Assembly (NCBI GenBank): GCA_032622095.1
Contig: CP136061.1
Location: 96,717,345 to 96,781,344, forward strand
Direction: 5' to 3'
DNA: 64,000 nucleotides
Source: Siphonodentalium dalli
Taxonomy: Eukaryota > Mollusca > Scaphopoda > Gadilida > Siphonodentaliidae
Positions 1 through 11,389 of the stretch are shown one piece after another. The translations under genes and the position numbers were made by a program. Below the pieces are notes generated by a model. That model saw nothing but the letters and a program-made list of their open reading frames with translations. It was not told where the DNA came from and made no database searches. Position 1 is the first letter of the stretch; every line of letters starts with the position of its first letter.

Positions 1-39
1 CGTGAGTAACATAGCCCAAGTTGAGTGTCGTGGAGCAAA

Positions 40-1010
40 ACGAAAATCCCCATCCAGACGTCCAGTTGAAACTTAGAATAGGTATACATTCGTGCTATTT
101 TGTTTCATGTATCATTGTAAAGGCATTCAATAATACATTCAAACCAGACGTCTATTTGAAATTTAGAATAGGGCTGCATTCAGGTTAGTTTGCGCATCTT
201 TCATTATATACATGTATGTCACAAATCAGGCGTCTATAACTAATCTTAAACTAGGTATACATGCAGGTTAGTTTGCGTCATGTATCATTATACATATAGG
301 TGACAAATCAGACGTCCAGTTGAAACTTAGAATAGGCCTACACTCTGGTTAGTTTGCGCATGTTTGATTACACATGTGTGTCGCAAACCAGACGTCCATT
401 GGAAACTTAGAATTGGTCTAAATTTAGGTTAGTTTGTGTACGTCACAAACCACACGTGCAGATACAACTTAGAATATGCATTCATTCCGATTAGATTGTG
501 GGCGCTGATACTTTGTCTACATTAAGTTACAAGTAGTCAAAGTCATTCGATTGAAGCTGCCTTAGTTTTTGTTATTCATCATAATACCGATATGTCACAA
601 ACCAGCCGTCCTGTTGGCACTAAGAATATCTTGACTGGAGCTTCCTGAATTTTTGCGAAAACCCTGTGCCAACGCATTCTCTTATATATGCGAGTCGCCC
701 ATAGGGCGTCTCGAGTATATAAGAGAATGCATTGGCCTAACAATATTTACCTTGATCTTGTATGCCGGTGCATTCTCTTATATATGTGAGGCGCCCTATA
801 AGAGAATGCACTACAGCGCAGCTCCCACCGTGAAAGGGTTAAGTTCAGTTTGCGTCTTGTGTATTGTACACGTTCGTCGCAAACAATCGTCAGTTGAAAC
901 TTAGAATAGATCTCGGGCTAGCTTGCGCCATTTATTGTTCTACATATGTCTATCTCAGACAACATCCAGTTGAAACAAAGATGTAGGTCTACAATCTGGT
1001 TAGTTTGCTT
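40..1010. repeat. Diverged tandem array, unit about 90 bp
   Basis: Copies of a unit containing GACGTCCAGTTGAAACTTAG, then GGTTAGTTTGCG, then a CAT-rich stretch start near 55, 145, 228, 305, 386, 452, 604, 885 and 960. The array is interrupted at about 628-843 by a TTAA-type mobile element. No coding potential is apparent. Confidence 0.8.
628..843. mobile_element. piggyBac-type MITE remnant carrying the hairpin module
   Basis: The right end reads CCGTGAAAGGGTTAA. The left end has decayed, but GACTGGAGCTTCCTGAATTT matches the inner end of the 12800-13052 element. Hairpin module copies lie at 666-736 and, more degenerate, at 765-811. The element interrupts the 90-bp array, so it is younger than the array. 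Confidence 0.65.
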
Positions 1011-1344
1011 CTTGCAGCATTGACAACTTGTGTCATTTCTTGAACATATTATCTGAAAATTCCCTATGAATGAACAGGAATGTGTATATATGTCTTCTGT
1101 GCGTACACGCAAATATCAAAACACTTCCATCAGCAAGTGAGATGTCCATTTAGTAATGGAATGAATAAACGTTTCTCGTATCGCCCAAAGCTTGGTATAA
1201 GTACATCAGAACATCATGTGTGTCAGAAACCCTTGATCCGTCACTTGTTCGATTGCGCTTCAAACGCGTTCAACATTGTTTCTTTCCAACCCACATTTTG
1301 GTGTGAAATTCATGTCATGGCATCTAATCATTCATCCCCAACAG

Positions 1345-1443
1345 GTGGCGTTTGTGCCGGCGTTGTTGGACTCAAGATGCCCAGATATTGCCTTTTTGGA
1401 GACACAGTCAATACTGCCTCTCGTATGGAATCGAACGGTTTGC
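1345..1443 (+). CDS. Guanylate cyclase exon (catalytic core)
   Basis: The acceptor is CCCCAACAG ending at 1344 and the donor is GTAAGT from 1444. The exon is 99 nt, beginning with two bases of a split codon and ending with one base of the next. It encodes [29 protein letters not shown]. The conserved N and R of the cyclase signature are intact. Confidence 0.93.
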
Positions 1444-4400
1444 GTAAGTACATACTGCATTATTTAGGGATGCACATTGCACCACTAGTTGAGTACTTAT
1501 TCAATCAAAACAAGTGTTGCAATAATCTACACGCGCATGTATTATTTTGTCTACAAATTGTTGTACAGACAGACATGACATATTTTACCCTGGGCCAATG
1601 CATTCTCTTATATATGCGAGTCGACCATAGGTCGCCTCGCATATATAAGAGAATGCATTGGCCTAACAATTTTTTACAATTTTAATAATTTTTTAAAACA
1701 TGAGCAGACAAACATGAGCAGACGAAACTCTTCTATTTGTTTCTATATATCTGTGGGGCTCCCTGCAGGGTAATGGATGTGTCTGCTTGATTACATAGAC
1801 ACCATTCTGTTGAACACGATATCGTACACAAATGGGGAAATTGTTAGCAAAATGCAACATATTCCACCAATAAACTTAATTCCTTCTGCACCTTTATAAT
1901 CTGTCGTCTGCTTATTTTTCATGAAAACCTCTCCATATGAAAAAATAGGCCTTGTCACAAAGTCGTGACCATACTGGATCCATCAAGCCCCGTTCAGTAT
2001 TTTAGTGCTACATGTCAAAGTTCTGGAGTAGCATTCCATACATGGAATTCATGAATATTCAAAAGCTCCATATATGGAATGCCACTCCAAAACTTTGACG
2101 GCGACTTACTGAAAAGGCATATAACCATGTCTACTTCTATAACAGTGACGTAATAAATTCAGTATAGAAATGATTCAAGTAGCTCTCTGACGTAGTATAA
2201 CACATTCACATTCAATGTCATCTGGGTCGCCTGTAATTCTCATGAAAATGAGCACGTTATGGAGTTATAATATGATCTATTTTAGGTTCATAATCGGCTT
2301 AGAATTGCCTCATTTTGAGTCCATAACGAACTGAACTGAGAGGCAGTTTAGTGCCGTTATCAACTCATAGCACACTATATTAGTGTGTTTATACATAAGG
2401 CAGGTGAATGACGTCATATAATGTTGTCTATGTCCATCAGTGATTTTTCAAGAACGCGGGTATAGATTTTGGAGAAATTGTCACGTGACTTCCGGTTAGC
2501 AACCGTGTGGAGATTGTGGAGATTGCAGAAAACGCGGAATTGGAAATGAAGCATTGCGATAAAAATGAAAGTAACTACTTCACAACTTACGAAGAATTCA
2601 CATGTGATTTAAGTCTATTAATTCCATTTAGACCCAATTTCGTTGGTCAGCTTATTAATGAAAACGAAAAATGAAGAAGTCATGACGATAATCAAGAGAT
2701 TTTACAATCCACGACACGTGTTGTCAATTTTGGCATGTCGTCTCCGTCGTGACCACTGCATGATGTTATATAAATTATTCTTAGCATTATGTCGCCAAAA
2801 AAAGACAAATTTGAGGCACATCATGTGTGGTTGCTCCACTACGTGTCACGTACGATTCATATTATTGACTTATTATAAGTTCCTTATGGGCGGAAAATAA
2901 CACCAATAAACCAACTCCTGACTTACCAGATGAGCTATATTTATAATGTGTCTTCTCTGTGGCCCGCGCCATGAACTGGTTTTAGTCCACTGTAGGCTTA
3001 TTTCAGAATCCAATAATCCAAACTGAACTTATGTCAATATTATTTGTCTATTGTAAACCTATTTGCGCGAGGATATGTTGCTTTTGTGTATGTGTTGAAT
3101 AAATCTCGTATTTCGGCTTCTCTGTGTGTATGTGCTGAATAAATCTCCTGTCGTATTTCAGCTTCTGTGTGTGTATATGTGCTGAATAAATTCCCTGTCA
3201 TATTTCAGCTCTGAAGATCCATATGAGTCCACAAACTCGAGATGTGCTCCGACAGTTTGGGACATTTATTCTCGAGAGTCGAGGGCCCGTAGAAATGAAG
3301 GTAAGTGTGTTGTGTCCGTCAACATAAGCAACACAGCGACATACATACATGTATGGTGTTCCCAATATCTTTGATGCAGGAATGGGTTACTCTGCTGACA
3401 CCGCTGTATATAAGTTTGAACTAATTACTCTCCGTCACCGAGAACGTTGGACACTTATGCAGTTCAAACTGAGCAACTGGTCATCTTACTTCTAATTATA
3501 TCAATGGTGCATGCAACGACAGAGAGTGTAGATTTAAAGTCACATGGCGTTTTGCGCTCCAAAATAGATTTAATAGTATTCGCTTTTGAATTTTCCCGGT
3601 ATCTAAATAGGTTGATAGATACCTGAACTACCTTTCTACAAGCAGTATATATATATGAATGACGCATTGAAATCATAAGAAATACAACTGCGAACACAGT
3701 GGGTAGCGGGGTAATATCGCAAGAGCTATACTCGTCCTTGACCTCAATAAATGGTATACTCGTAGGGCCCGCATCTATAATCTCAAATCGACTCCATTCC
3801 ACCCGCATGTGCAATTTGACATATATATCAAGATGTTCCACCCACTTTGGTGTTCTAGAAACCACCCGAAAAAGACCCGTTAATTAATTGAATATAACGT
3901 GACTGCAAATTCTGAGGTGAATATCGAGTATAGCTCTTGCGACATTACCCCTCTACCAACAGAAAAGAGCGTTCCGTGTTAGGTTATTCCTGATATGGTA
4001 GACATATTGAGCGTTTACTTCACTTTTGTGCGAAAAATTGAAAACAGCTGGAAAATGACCGTGACCACTGACCATGGCAGCATTTATATCAGAGCAAATG
4101 AAGCCGGTATATCAAAATTTCGTGTATTTGTCAACCTATCTATACATGTTAGCTCCTTCCAAATTACGTAGGCAAAATTTGGAAGCTCGAATGACCCATG
4201 TCTGTTTAACATGAAATTATATTGAAACTTCACGCACTGCTTTATCTACGTTTTAATCATCAGCATATGCAGTATACCATAAAAGTTTTAGAGCGACGGT
4301 GGCACTAGATTTTTGTTCTGATTGCCTACATTTGATTTTTTTCCGCGACCGCTGACACAAAAAAATTACCGGCACAAGCGAAACGACCTAAAATTTATTT

Positions 4401-5424
4401 TTAAATATTAGGAAAAAAACTCGTATTTTTAGCGCTATATCGACGAATTTCCGCGTAGGTATGTTTTGAGATACCACTCACATACTTTTATGGTTGAGCA
4501 AGTCAAGTAACTATTACCTTTCAATTGCAATATTGTAACTGCTTAGTAACAATCATAAACATTTCCGATTATGTAATATAATTTCAGACCTGGCGAGGGA
4601 CTGATTTTTACTAATCAAACCAAACAGTTGGGATGCAGTTGCGATCTCAGATGTGAACTCCCTTCCCCAATCTAAAAAAAACCTTGATAATGTTCAACAC
4701 TAGCCTTCTACAGACATTGAATGTTGCATACTGAATTACTTATTTAAATATTAAACACAGGCCATGGATGTGGTAGATGCACAATGACCTGTTTGTGTGG
4801 ATATGAAATGCATGCCATCTAATCAGTTATCTGTATAGTGATGCTTGTTTTATGGGAAAGAGAAGCGAGGCCGACAGGGCTATGTTACCCCCGTGGATAT
4901 ACAGCATTATATCTTGTTATGTGTTACTGTCATACATGTGTATATTGTTAATACAATTATCACACAATTAACCCACAAAACAGCTTCATAATTATTTGTA
5001 AGACACACGTGTAATATTAGCGCGTGCGATGACGTCACGCCATTATTTAAATGACTTTCGATCGCTGAAGTTTATGATTGTTGTTTTCGATGGATAATTC
5101 GCGTTGCTTCGTGTTTATTTGATCATGTGATAAAAAGTATCTCAAACTCGTTCTATTGTATGTATACGTAATTTATCAACCTCGTCCACTAAATTCTATT
5201 TGAGCCTCGGTAAATCTCGGTGAACTCGGTTGATAAATGCCGTACAAAATAGAAACTCATGTGAGACCCTCTATTTATCCTATCCTATCCTATTCCAGGG
5301 TAAAGGTGTCATCGAGACGTTCTGGTTGTTAGGAGAGAACGAGCCAACGCCCGACTATTCTCAACCTCCACTGGAAGTGACTCTTCCTGCTATCACGATA
5401 ACAGAGAAAGTGAATTGTGTGTGA
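1345..5424 (+). CDS. Membrane-type guanylate cyclase, last three exons (5' end outside window)
   Basis: Class III guanylate cyclase converts GTP to cGMP; the receptor forms are single-pass membrane proteins with a C-terminal cyclase domain. Three exons are visible: 1345-1443, 3209-3300 and 5299-5424, with intron phases 1 and 0 and GTAAGT donors. The exons supply the C-terminal part of the cyclase domain: [20 protein letters not shown], then TASRMESNG, whose Asn and Arg are the conserved transition-state pair, then KIHMSP...[19 protein letters not shown] and TFWLLGE. A tail of about 30 residues ends at TGA 5422-5424. A soluble-type subunit is less likely because the KIHMSP and [13 protein letters not shown] run is typical of receptor cyclases. 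The extracellular, membrane and kinase-like parts are not in the window, so the subtype cannot be named. The introns carry repeats only. Confidence 0.93.
1589..1790 (+). mobile_element. Partial TA-type foldback element (left hairpin plus centre)
   Basis: Hairpin module at 1597-1665, then the AT-rich linker and the central block (CATGAGCAGACGA, GTGGGGCTCCCTGCAGGGTA). The right half and the TGTGACCC ends are missing. It lies in the first visible guanylate cyclase intron. Confidence 0.75.
2017..2095. repeat. Imperfect palindrome
   Basis: GTCAAAGTTCTGGAGTAGCA is repeated in inverse form as TGCCACTCCAAAACTTTGAC, with inner arms CATTCCATACATGGA and TCCATATATGGAATG. The loop is about 20 bp. It is probably a MITE relic within the intron. 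Confidence 0.7.
2240..3080 (-). repeat. R1 dispersed repeat, split
   Basis: 2240-2400 (CATAATCGGCTTAGAATTGC, TTTTGAGTCCATAACG) and 2940-3080 (GTGGCCCGCGCCATGAACTG, GCGCGAGGATATG) match the two ends of the R1 family in minus orientation. The 2430-2935 segment between them is not R1 and is probably a later insertion or an old host segment. I recognise no gene in it. Confidence 0.55.
3209..3300 (+). CDS. Guanylate cyclase penultimate exon
   Basis: The acceptor is TATTTCAG ending at 3208 and the donor GTAAGT starts at 3301. The exon is 92 nt and continues the reading frame as [18 protein letters not shown] to ESRGPVEMK. It is preceded by near-duplicate copies of its own 3' splice-site region (see findings). 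Confidence 0.92.
3525..4205 (+). repeat. R2 dispersed repeat
   Basis: Starts TTAAAGTCACATGGCGTTTT and includes CGCTTTTGAATTTTCCCGGT, AGAGCGTTCC, CTGATATGGTAGACAT, CTTCCAAATTACGTAG and GGAAGCTCGAATGA. Related copies lie at 38060-38515 and 43100-43350. It lies in the second guanylate cyclase intron. ORFs here are accidental. Confidence 0.7.
4206..5273. other. Intronic stretch, no feature recognised
   Basis: AT-rich DNA between R2 and the terminal guanylate cyclase exon. No ORF with protein-like composition and no repeat shared with the rest of the window was found, apart from short AT tracts and a TTTAGTGGACGAGG-like motif near 5180-5230 that resembles 54680-54750. Confidence 0.5.
5274..5294. 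repeat. (TATCC)n microsatellite at a splice acceptor
   Basis: TATCCTATCCTATCC lies directly before TTCCAG|GG of the terminal guanylate cyclase exon. The same pentamer tails the 127-bp insertion at 38928-39054 in inverse orientation. Confidence 0.8.
5299..5424 (+). CDS. Guanylate cyclase terminal exon and stop
   Basis: The acceptor is TATTCCAG ending at 5298. In phase 0 the exon reads [19 protein letters not shown], followed by a Pro- and Thr-rich tail of about 22 residues and TGA at 5422-5424. A (TATCC)n run abuts the acceptor and forms part of its pyrimidine tract. No clear AATAAA was seen in the first 300 bases after the stop. Confidence 0.92.
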   Translation, partial: GKGVIETFWLLGENEPTPDYSQPPLEVTLPAITITEKVNCV

Positions 5425-6022
5425 TCTCGCTCTATGTAGGGTGAACCGTAAATTCTGTGATATTCAAACATTTGCCAGGAAAATTATGTGTGACGTCACA
5501 CAGCAACCTGGTGTGCTGATATAGTGCTCATATCATCAACTGATACGATTTATCGTCTTGTTCGTCTGATCTGAATGAAGGAGGATCTGAGATTTTCGCA
5601 CGTTTATTGCTTTTAACATGATGCCAATGGACGTCTTGTATAGTTGATGCGTATGCGTCTATGTTTTATTTCATTTCACATTCCGCAGATTCTGACTTAA
5701 GTTCTTCATTGGAATACACTCCCTGCAAGGGGAAAATAACCATACCGTGTGAAGAATCCACATATATGATATAGTCTCCGCACTAGACACCAAATATATT
5801 CGCATGCCGGATATTAAATAATTAATTTAACCATATGCCAATGTTATAAAACATCATTCTACTCCGCATTTGCTAACATGCAACATGTTACTTGCATTGA
5901 GGTGGGGTTTGCAGTCGGAATACATGATCATGCTTTCTTGTACTAGATTGATTACATTGACTTTTAAATATTATTTTTCTACATTCAACATATGCTTCCT
6001 TGTGTGAAGCCGTGATTAGATT

Positions 6023-6421
6023 TTAACCCTTTACCCAACAAAACGGCCAAAACCGACCAAATAAAGCTTCAACAGACTAAAATATCTTCGGTCTGTCTCA
6101 ATAGAACCATACAAATATGGATATCATTGGAACCGGCTCCTTGACCACATTGTGATAGTTACAGTTAGCCCTGTGCCAATGCATTCTCTTATATATGCGA
6201 GTCGACCATAGGTCGCCTCGCATATATAAGAGAATGCATTGGCCTAAACAAAATCTTTTTTTAACAATTTTTACCATTTTTTCTTACATTCTTTAACAAT
6301 TTTTTAATTTTTAATGTGTTAAGCCAATGTATTCTCTTATATATGCGAGGCGACCTATGGTCGACTCGCATATATAATAGAATGCATTGGCACAGGGCCG
6401 TTCTGTTGGGTAAAGGGTTAA
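6023..6421. mobile_element. piggyBac-type MITE with two hairpin modules, copy 1
   Basis: Flanked by TTAA (6023-6026 and 6418-6421). The terminal inverted repeats are CCCTTTACCCAACAAAACGG on the left and its near complement on the right. TTAA duplication with CCC ends is the hallmark of piggyBac-class elements. The two inverted hairpin modules are at 6175-6244 and 6323-6391, the right one joined directly to the terminal repeat. It is non-autonomous, with no transposase ORF. It is nearly identical to 17629-18029. Confidence 0.85.
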
Positions 6422-6429
6422 TTTATATC

Positions 6430-7079
6430 CCATTCTGTGTGCTCTTGTCGTTTTTATACTATTTACTCTCGTCTACATGTATACTCCAATCATTGAACCA
6501 GCAAAACTATATCGACTATGTTTGCTATAGTTGTGAGCACGGTTCACGCTGGCCCGAAAATTATTTTAGCCAATTTAATGGCCATTTTTATGTATTATTT
6601 TGGCAATTTATTTCAGAAACTTTGGCCAAATTGGTAAACCAAAATATAAGATTGTGATGAAACCCGAAACTACGAAATAATAGAACAATTAATAAGTAAA
6701 AAATAGATAACAATATCAACATAAGATAATAAAAGGCCGAAACTTTATCGCCAAGCACCATGCAGAGTTCAGTCCCCTACGCAGGACTTACACATTTTTA
6801 TTTATTTGAGACTTTTGTAGGTTACAATTCATTCTGCATTATTCAGAGAAACCGAACTGTATATATTCATTTTAAAATTGTCTATATCATGACAGAATGA
6901 ATTGTAACTGACAAAACACTTCAATGACAACATGTTAGATTTAATTAAGAAAATACACATGCCGGCAGCGGTCAGACATAGCATGGCGAGGGGACTAATC
7001 TCTGTTTTGCAGTTTACTTTATCACACGGAAACGCAGATAGTCTCAGTCGTTTTAGGCACATCCTGAAATCAACTATTA
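6430..7079. other. No gene recognised
   Basis: AT-rich DNA downstream of the guanylate cyclase. Short chance ORFs only. A GCAATT/GGCCAAAT-rich stretch at 6540-6640 loosely resembles 7320-7410 in inverse orientation. Confidence 0.4.
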
Positions 7080-7081
7080 TA

Positions 7082-7253
7082 CACTAATGCCCTAATTAAT
7101 CGACTCCATAACCAGAGCAGAATTATGGATAATTTTTCAGAATTTAGTATGAAATATGGCTTGTTGCCATTCATCGGAAAGCACCGACTAAATCTTGAAC
7201 AATTACCCATAATTCTGCTGTGGTTATGGAGTCGATTAATTGGGGCATTACTG
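7082..7253. mobile_element. Mariner-type palindromic MITE, copy a
   Basis: Flanked by TA. Ends are CACTAATGCCCTAATTAATC and the complement of CAGTAATGCCCC. The whole 172-bp element is an inverted repeat with inner arms AGAATTATGG...TTTAGT. It has no ORF. Other copies lie at 13484, 34375, 52256 and 56034. Confidence 0.85.
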
Positions 7254-7869
7254 TAGTTGAATTCGACAGTGCCAAATCCACTGTTTTCCTGTTTTGTGGG
7301 TAATTTAGGATGGCGCACTGCAGGGTCCGCGCTGGACCTAATTTTACTTTTGCCAAATAATTTGCCAAATGAAAATATTTTTTGAAAAATTATTTTAGCA
7401 ATTGCCAAATGTTATCCCTGATAGTATCATTTTCTGCAACCTTATAAGTCTTATGTTTCGACACTCGCGGTTTGAGCGAATTTTGATATCGATAGAAAAG
7501 CAGTTAGTTAATAATTAGTTAAACTCGCATCTCTATTGTGGTTTATCATACAACAATAAGCCAATCACCGAACAATACAATGGTAGAACGGTTTCTCCAT
7601 CAGTAGGGCACGTCACAGGAGGATTAGTAATCCCTCCAACCATCAGTACTAATGCTATGAGATTAACTACATCTAAATAGAGGTGATTACTTTATCTAAA
7701 CATTATAAAACACCACTAATATAATTACGATGTAAGAGTATCCTAAATGGTATTGGTTGACCAATATTTTTCAAATTGCATAGAGGAATTTTGTAGTAAA
7801 TGAACACTTTCCTGATAAAATTCGTTTTGCAACCTTTTGCGAAGCTATTTATTTAATACTGACACAATT

Positions 7870-8130
7870 ATGCTTTTCTAAATGACATTTAACATGACGA
7901 CTCAATCGCTTATTCTTCACAATATTGAGACTCATTGAATGGTAATTGTCTCCCTTGTGTGCCATCATGATATATCAATCGCACGGATCGAAACATGTTC
8001 TTCCTTCACGAATTACATGGGACCGAAATAGTGCTAGACTTATTTTGAATAATTTTTGTGACATATGATTTTGAATTATCCGCCTTTTATCGAATTCTTA
8101 AAACGGCAATTCCTATATTCAACTATTATA
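7870..8130. repeat. Dispersed repeat shared with 44695-44900
   Basis: Shared blocks are AAATGACATT(T)AACATGACGA, CTCAATCG, GTGCCATCAT, GATCGAAACATGTT and TTTTGTGA(C/A)AT. Both copies are in the same orientation. Confidence 0.65.
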
Positions 8131-8362
8131 GTTCAACATTTTTATAATAGTTGAAATCAGATGTGTCTGATCTGCTTACATATAAGAATCAGATGTCTTG
8201 ATTGTTTTAATGCAGTTGACTGTGGTATTATTCTAACAAGTCAAACAGTTTACAAGCTTGTGCAGAAAATGTAATTGTGCGAGCTTCAGCAATAATGAAC
8301 ACTGAACTATTAGGTTTGTGGTACACTTATGAAGATAATGGTATGTTTTGAAATGCAAATAT

Positions 8363-8495
8363 CAGTTGTCGGAAATTCTTATCAAAGTCTGCCTATAAAT
8401 ACACATAATGTTACTTTAATAATAATATAATCTATATTATTAAACTGATGGTATATGTATTTATCGGATTTTGATAAGAATTTCCAACAACTGTG
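8363..8495. repeat. Imperfect inverted repeat
   Basis: CAGTTGTCGGAAATTCTTATCA is answered by TTGATAAGAATTTCCAACAA, with AT-rich inner arms (ATAATAATATAATCTATATT). It is probably a MITE relic. Confidence 0.6.
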
Positions 8496-8499
8496 GTGA

Positions 8500-9900
8500 A
8501 TATCGGAGTGGAAAGAGGTTATAAGCAACTAAATACATGAAATTATGCCCCTTGGCATTTGTGTAGGGAAACTCGAGTCAGCATAACAAAAACACCGGCA
8601 GCTGAATGGTGTATAATATCTTCGGTTGTTTAATGTGAAAGAAAAAAGAAATTCATAGGCTATGTTAATTCCTCGGCCATTTGTGTGGGATTGTTCGTCA
8701 AGCGGCTACATTGGTCGCCAAATTTGGTAGGAGGTGGGGTTATTTTTCTATATTAAAATTTTGTGCACAAAAGGGGGTAGTTGTGGAAATGCCAATTTAT
8801 TTCCAGGAATAAGTATGGTGAGGCACCATTTCTTTTTTGACAACTTATGTCCGACATAAAAGTACACGCAAAAGTATTTAAAGTTTGGCTCAGTAGGGTA
8901 ATGAATCGTCGGGATGGCTTAACCCTAACACTGTCGCCTATGGGAAATATTTAGTTGATTGTAACCAAGAACTGGCTCAATTTGTGCATTTGCACGTCCT
9001 TTGCGAAAGCATGAGAAGAGCGATAACTCTATTCCCAATGCATCTCTCCTGCGATTGTTTTGACGACAGATTCTCCTCGACATGCATTTCCAAAATAATA
9101 TGTATGGCTTCTTCAAGTTTCGTATGATCTAATAAAAAAATAACCCACGTGAATTAAGTTATGTGCATTCACTCACATAGTAACAACTAATGTTAATGAA
9201 TGTTCCGAGTATAATAGTCACGGACCCCGAATTACAACATGCAGTTGTTAAAATATAATCATTCTCCTTTAGTTATATTATGGTCAGTGACTAAATGTTA
9301 AACATCACACGTAATCCCATGAATGATCTAAGCATACCCACTAAACAAAAGAAATTATATCTCCATATATTCCAATATATATATTGTTAATTTGAGTTAT
9401 AATTTCTTAGTGCGTCTGTATTACTCTGTAACTCTGTAACTAACCGAAAATCATGTAAATTAAAAACAAATCAACCAGTGAGAGGTTTTTTTATATGGAA
9501 TTTATGTGCCCATGCTTGTTCTGCATTACATCTGAACCGCTTTACCGTACACCTTGCGGGATAATTTTAATGCAATAGCATGGATATATCGAACCGATCT
9601 TAGGGAAGTAACAAACATTATTATTTAACAAGTCAGAGTGTTGTGTGTACATGTACATATGCATCATACGTATATTACACCTCCGTTGAGAGCTATAATG
9701 TTGTATCTCCCATTTTTGTTTTGCTTGTTTGTGTGTTTGTTGTGGAAAACTGGATTTGAAAATTTGACCTTCCGGTTTTCATATAAATATTCCTTATTTT
9801 TGTCGCATGTTTTTATTTGATCCATGGTATTGAAAAACAAATAAGTTTAAATTTTCTTGCCTTAAATATCAGTATTCTGCTTGCCAATAGCTGAAACGTG
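8500..9900. other. No feature recognised
   Basis: AT-rich sequence without a convincing exon, long ORF or shared repeat. The ORFs at 8925-9116 and 9638-9820 lack recognisable domains. Confidence 0.4.
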
Positions 9901-9912
9901 TTTTTTTAAACA

Positions 9913-10330
9913 AAGGAGTAAAAAATCATTTTTTTCAACTGGCACTTCACTGGCACTCCGTCGAGTTCGGTTTCCATTTCTTTTAAAAGTTGGAGATACA
10001 TGTAAACCAGTATAGCGCTACAATTTATTTGATAAAATAAATCAATTCATTTGCCCAAAGTAGATATGGAACAATTTATTTATTTTATCATGCATCTAAA
10101 AGTACAGAAATCCCACATCACGCCATTTTTTTGTGTTATTGTAACCCAATGATTCCCCTAGCAATGGTTATTATAACCCAAGGATTCCCCTAACAATAAG
10201 ATTATCACATCTAGGAGTAAGAAGGCACTTTTTTCAAACTTGTCACTTCACTGGAACTCCGCAAACAAACAGCATTAAAATGTTTTGATCACGTGTTGTA
10301 AAATAAATGAATTCATTGGTCCACAGTGGA
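9913..10330. repeat. Pair of diverged direct repeats
   Basis: GGAGTAAAAAATCATTTTTTTC...CACTTCACTGGCACTCCG near 9916 recurs as GGAGTAAGAAGGCACTTTTTTC...CACTTCACTGGAACTCCG near 10213. A shorter pair, TAACCCAATGATTCCCCTA and TAACCCAAGGATTCCCCTA, lies between them. Confidence 0.65.
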
Positions 10331-10939
10331 TATGCATGGAACAATATCGCACTGACAAAAAGTGAGTTTTGATTGTGGAACAGATTTCCACAGCCTCGCA
10401 TTGAAATTTGGTACATGTTCGTTACGATATCTTGCGATTTTCTGACAGTAAATTCCGCGCCTAATCGAACGATACCAATATCTCAGTTTCCCGCCAAAAT
10501 GGACTTAAAACATTATAGCACTCAGCAGACGGCTCTATCTCTCGTAGAGTTTTCAAAATCAGATGCGTGAAACTTATAGCTTAGTAGAAGGCGCGGTCAC
10601 GTGTTTGATGTTGCATGATATAATTGACTTATACCTGATGGGTTAAAACGTTAATGTTGCTCGTTGAATCATATGTGCTCCATCATTATATTTTGTTGTT
10701 CTTGTGTGACTTTATGACGATTGAAAGGAATTTTAATTTACGTGTACAATGATTAATTTATTTTGTATCAATGATAGTTATTTAAATTTGCCAATCAAAA
10801 TAAATGAATTTTTCATCATGATTCCAGTGTCGTTTTCACACCGGTCACCTAGCACTATGCTGGCATCAGTTGTAATTGGCGTTCCAGTCCAATCCCTACA
10901 GCGAACATGTATATATGCATTCTATAAGCAAACAACTTA

Positions 10940-11275
10940 ACACTCCAAATAGAAACTGAAAATAATCTTGCACGAAATAGTTATTTTACAAATATTATAT
11001 ACAAATTGATAACCGTATTTCGTATATATTAATCAAACGCAGTGATTCTCGATGGCGAAATCGTTTTCATTATAGTTTATCGCAGAAAGTTGCGTCCCGA
11101 AGCCATAGGTAAATATTTGCTTAGTTCAGACGATGTTTTCTATGGAGTGGTACGGTCGATTTGCTTGAGATTTTCGGCTATGTTAGTAGAATGCTATATT
11201 CCTCAAGTTGGCGTAGCGCCTGGATACCAACTTATCGGTTCCACGCACCAGAACAAGTCCATAATATGTCCTTAA
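10940..11275 (+). repeat. R3 dispersed repeat, copy 1
   Basis: Shares with 60770-61095 and, inverted, with 39350-39670 the blocks ATAATCTTG, GCGAAATCGTTTTC, GTTTATCGC, TTTTCTATGGAGTG, TACGGTCGATTTGCTTGAGA and GTTAGTAGAATG. The copies are diverged and non-coding. Confidence 0.8.
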
Positions 11276-11389
11276 TGTTGCCGCATCCGATTTATCACCG
11301 ACTACGTTCGAATTTCCTGAGCAAAATGTTCCGCTAACCATGCAGGCAAATACAAAATAATCAATTGCAATCATCATCATCTGTATCAC

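Noticed and set aside
3464-3865. 133-codon minus ORF
   Set aside because: It lies in the R2 repeat; the related copy at 38.06 kb does not keep it open.
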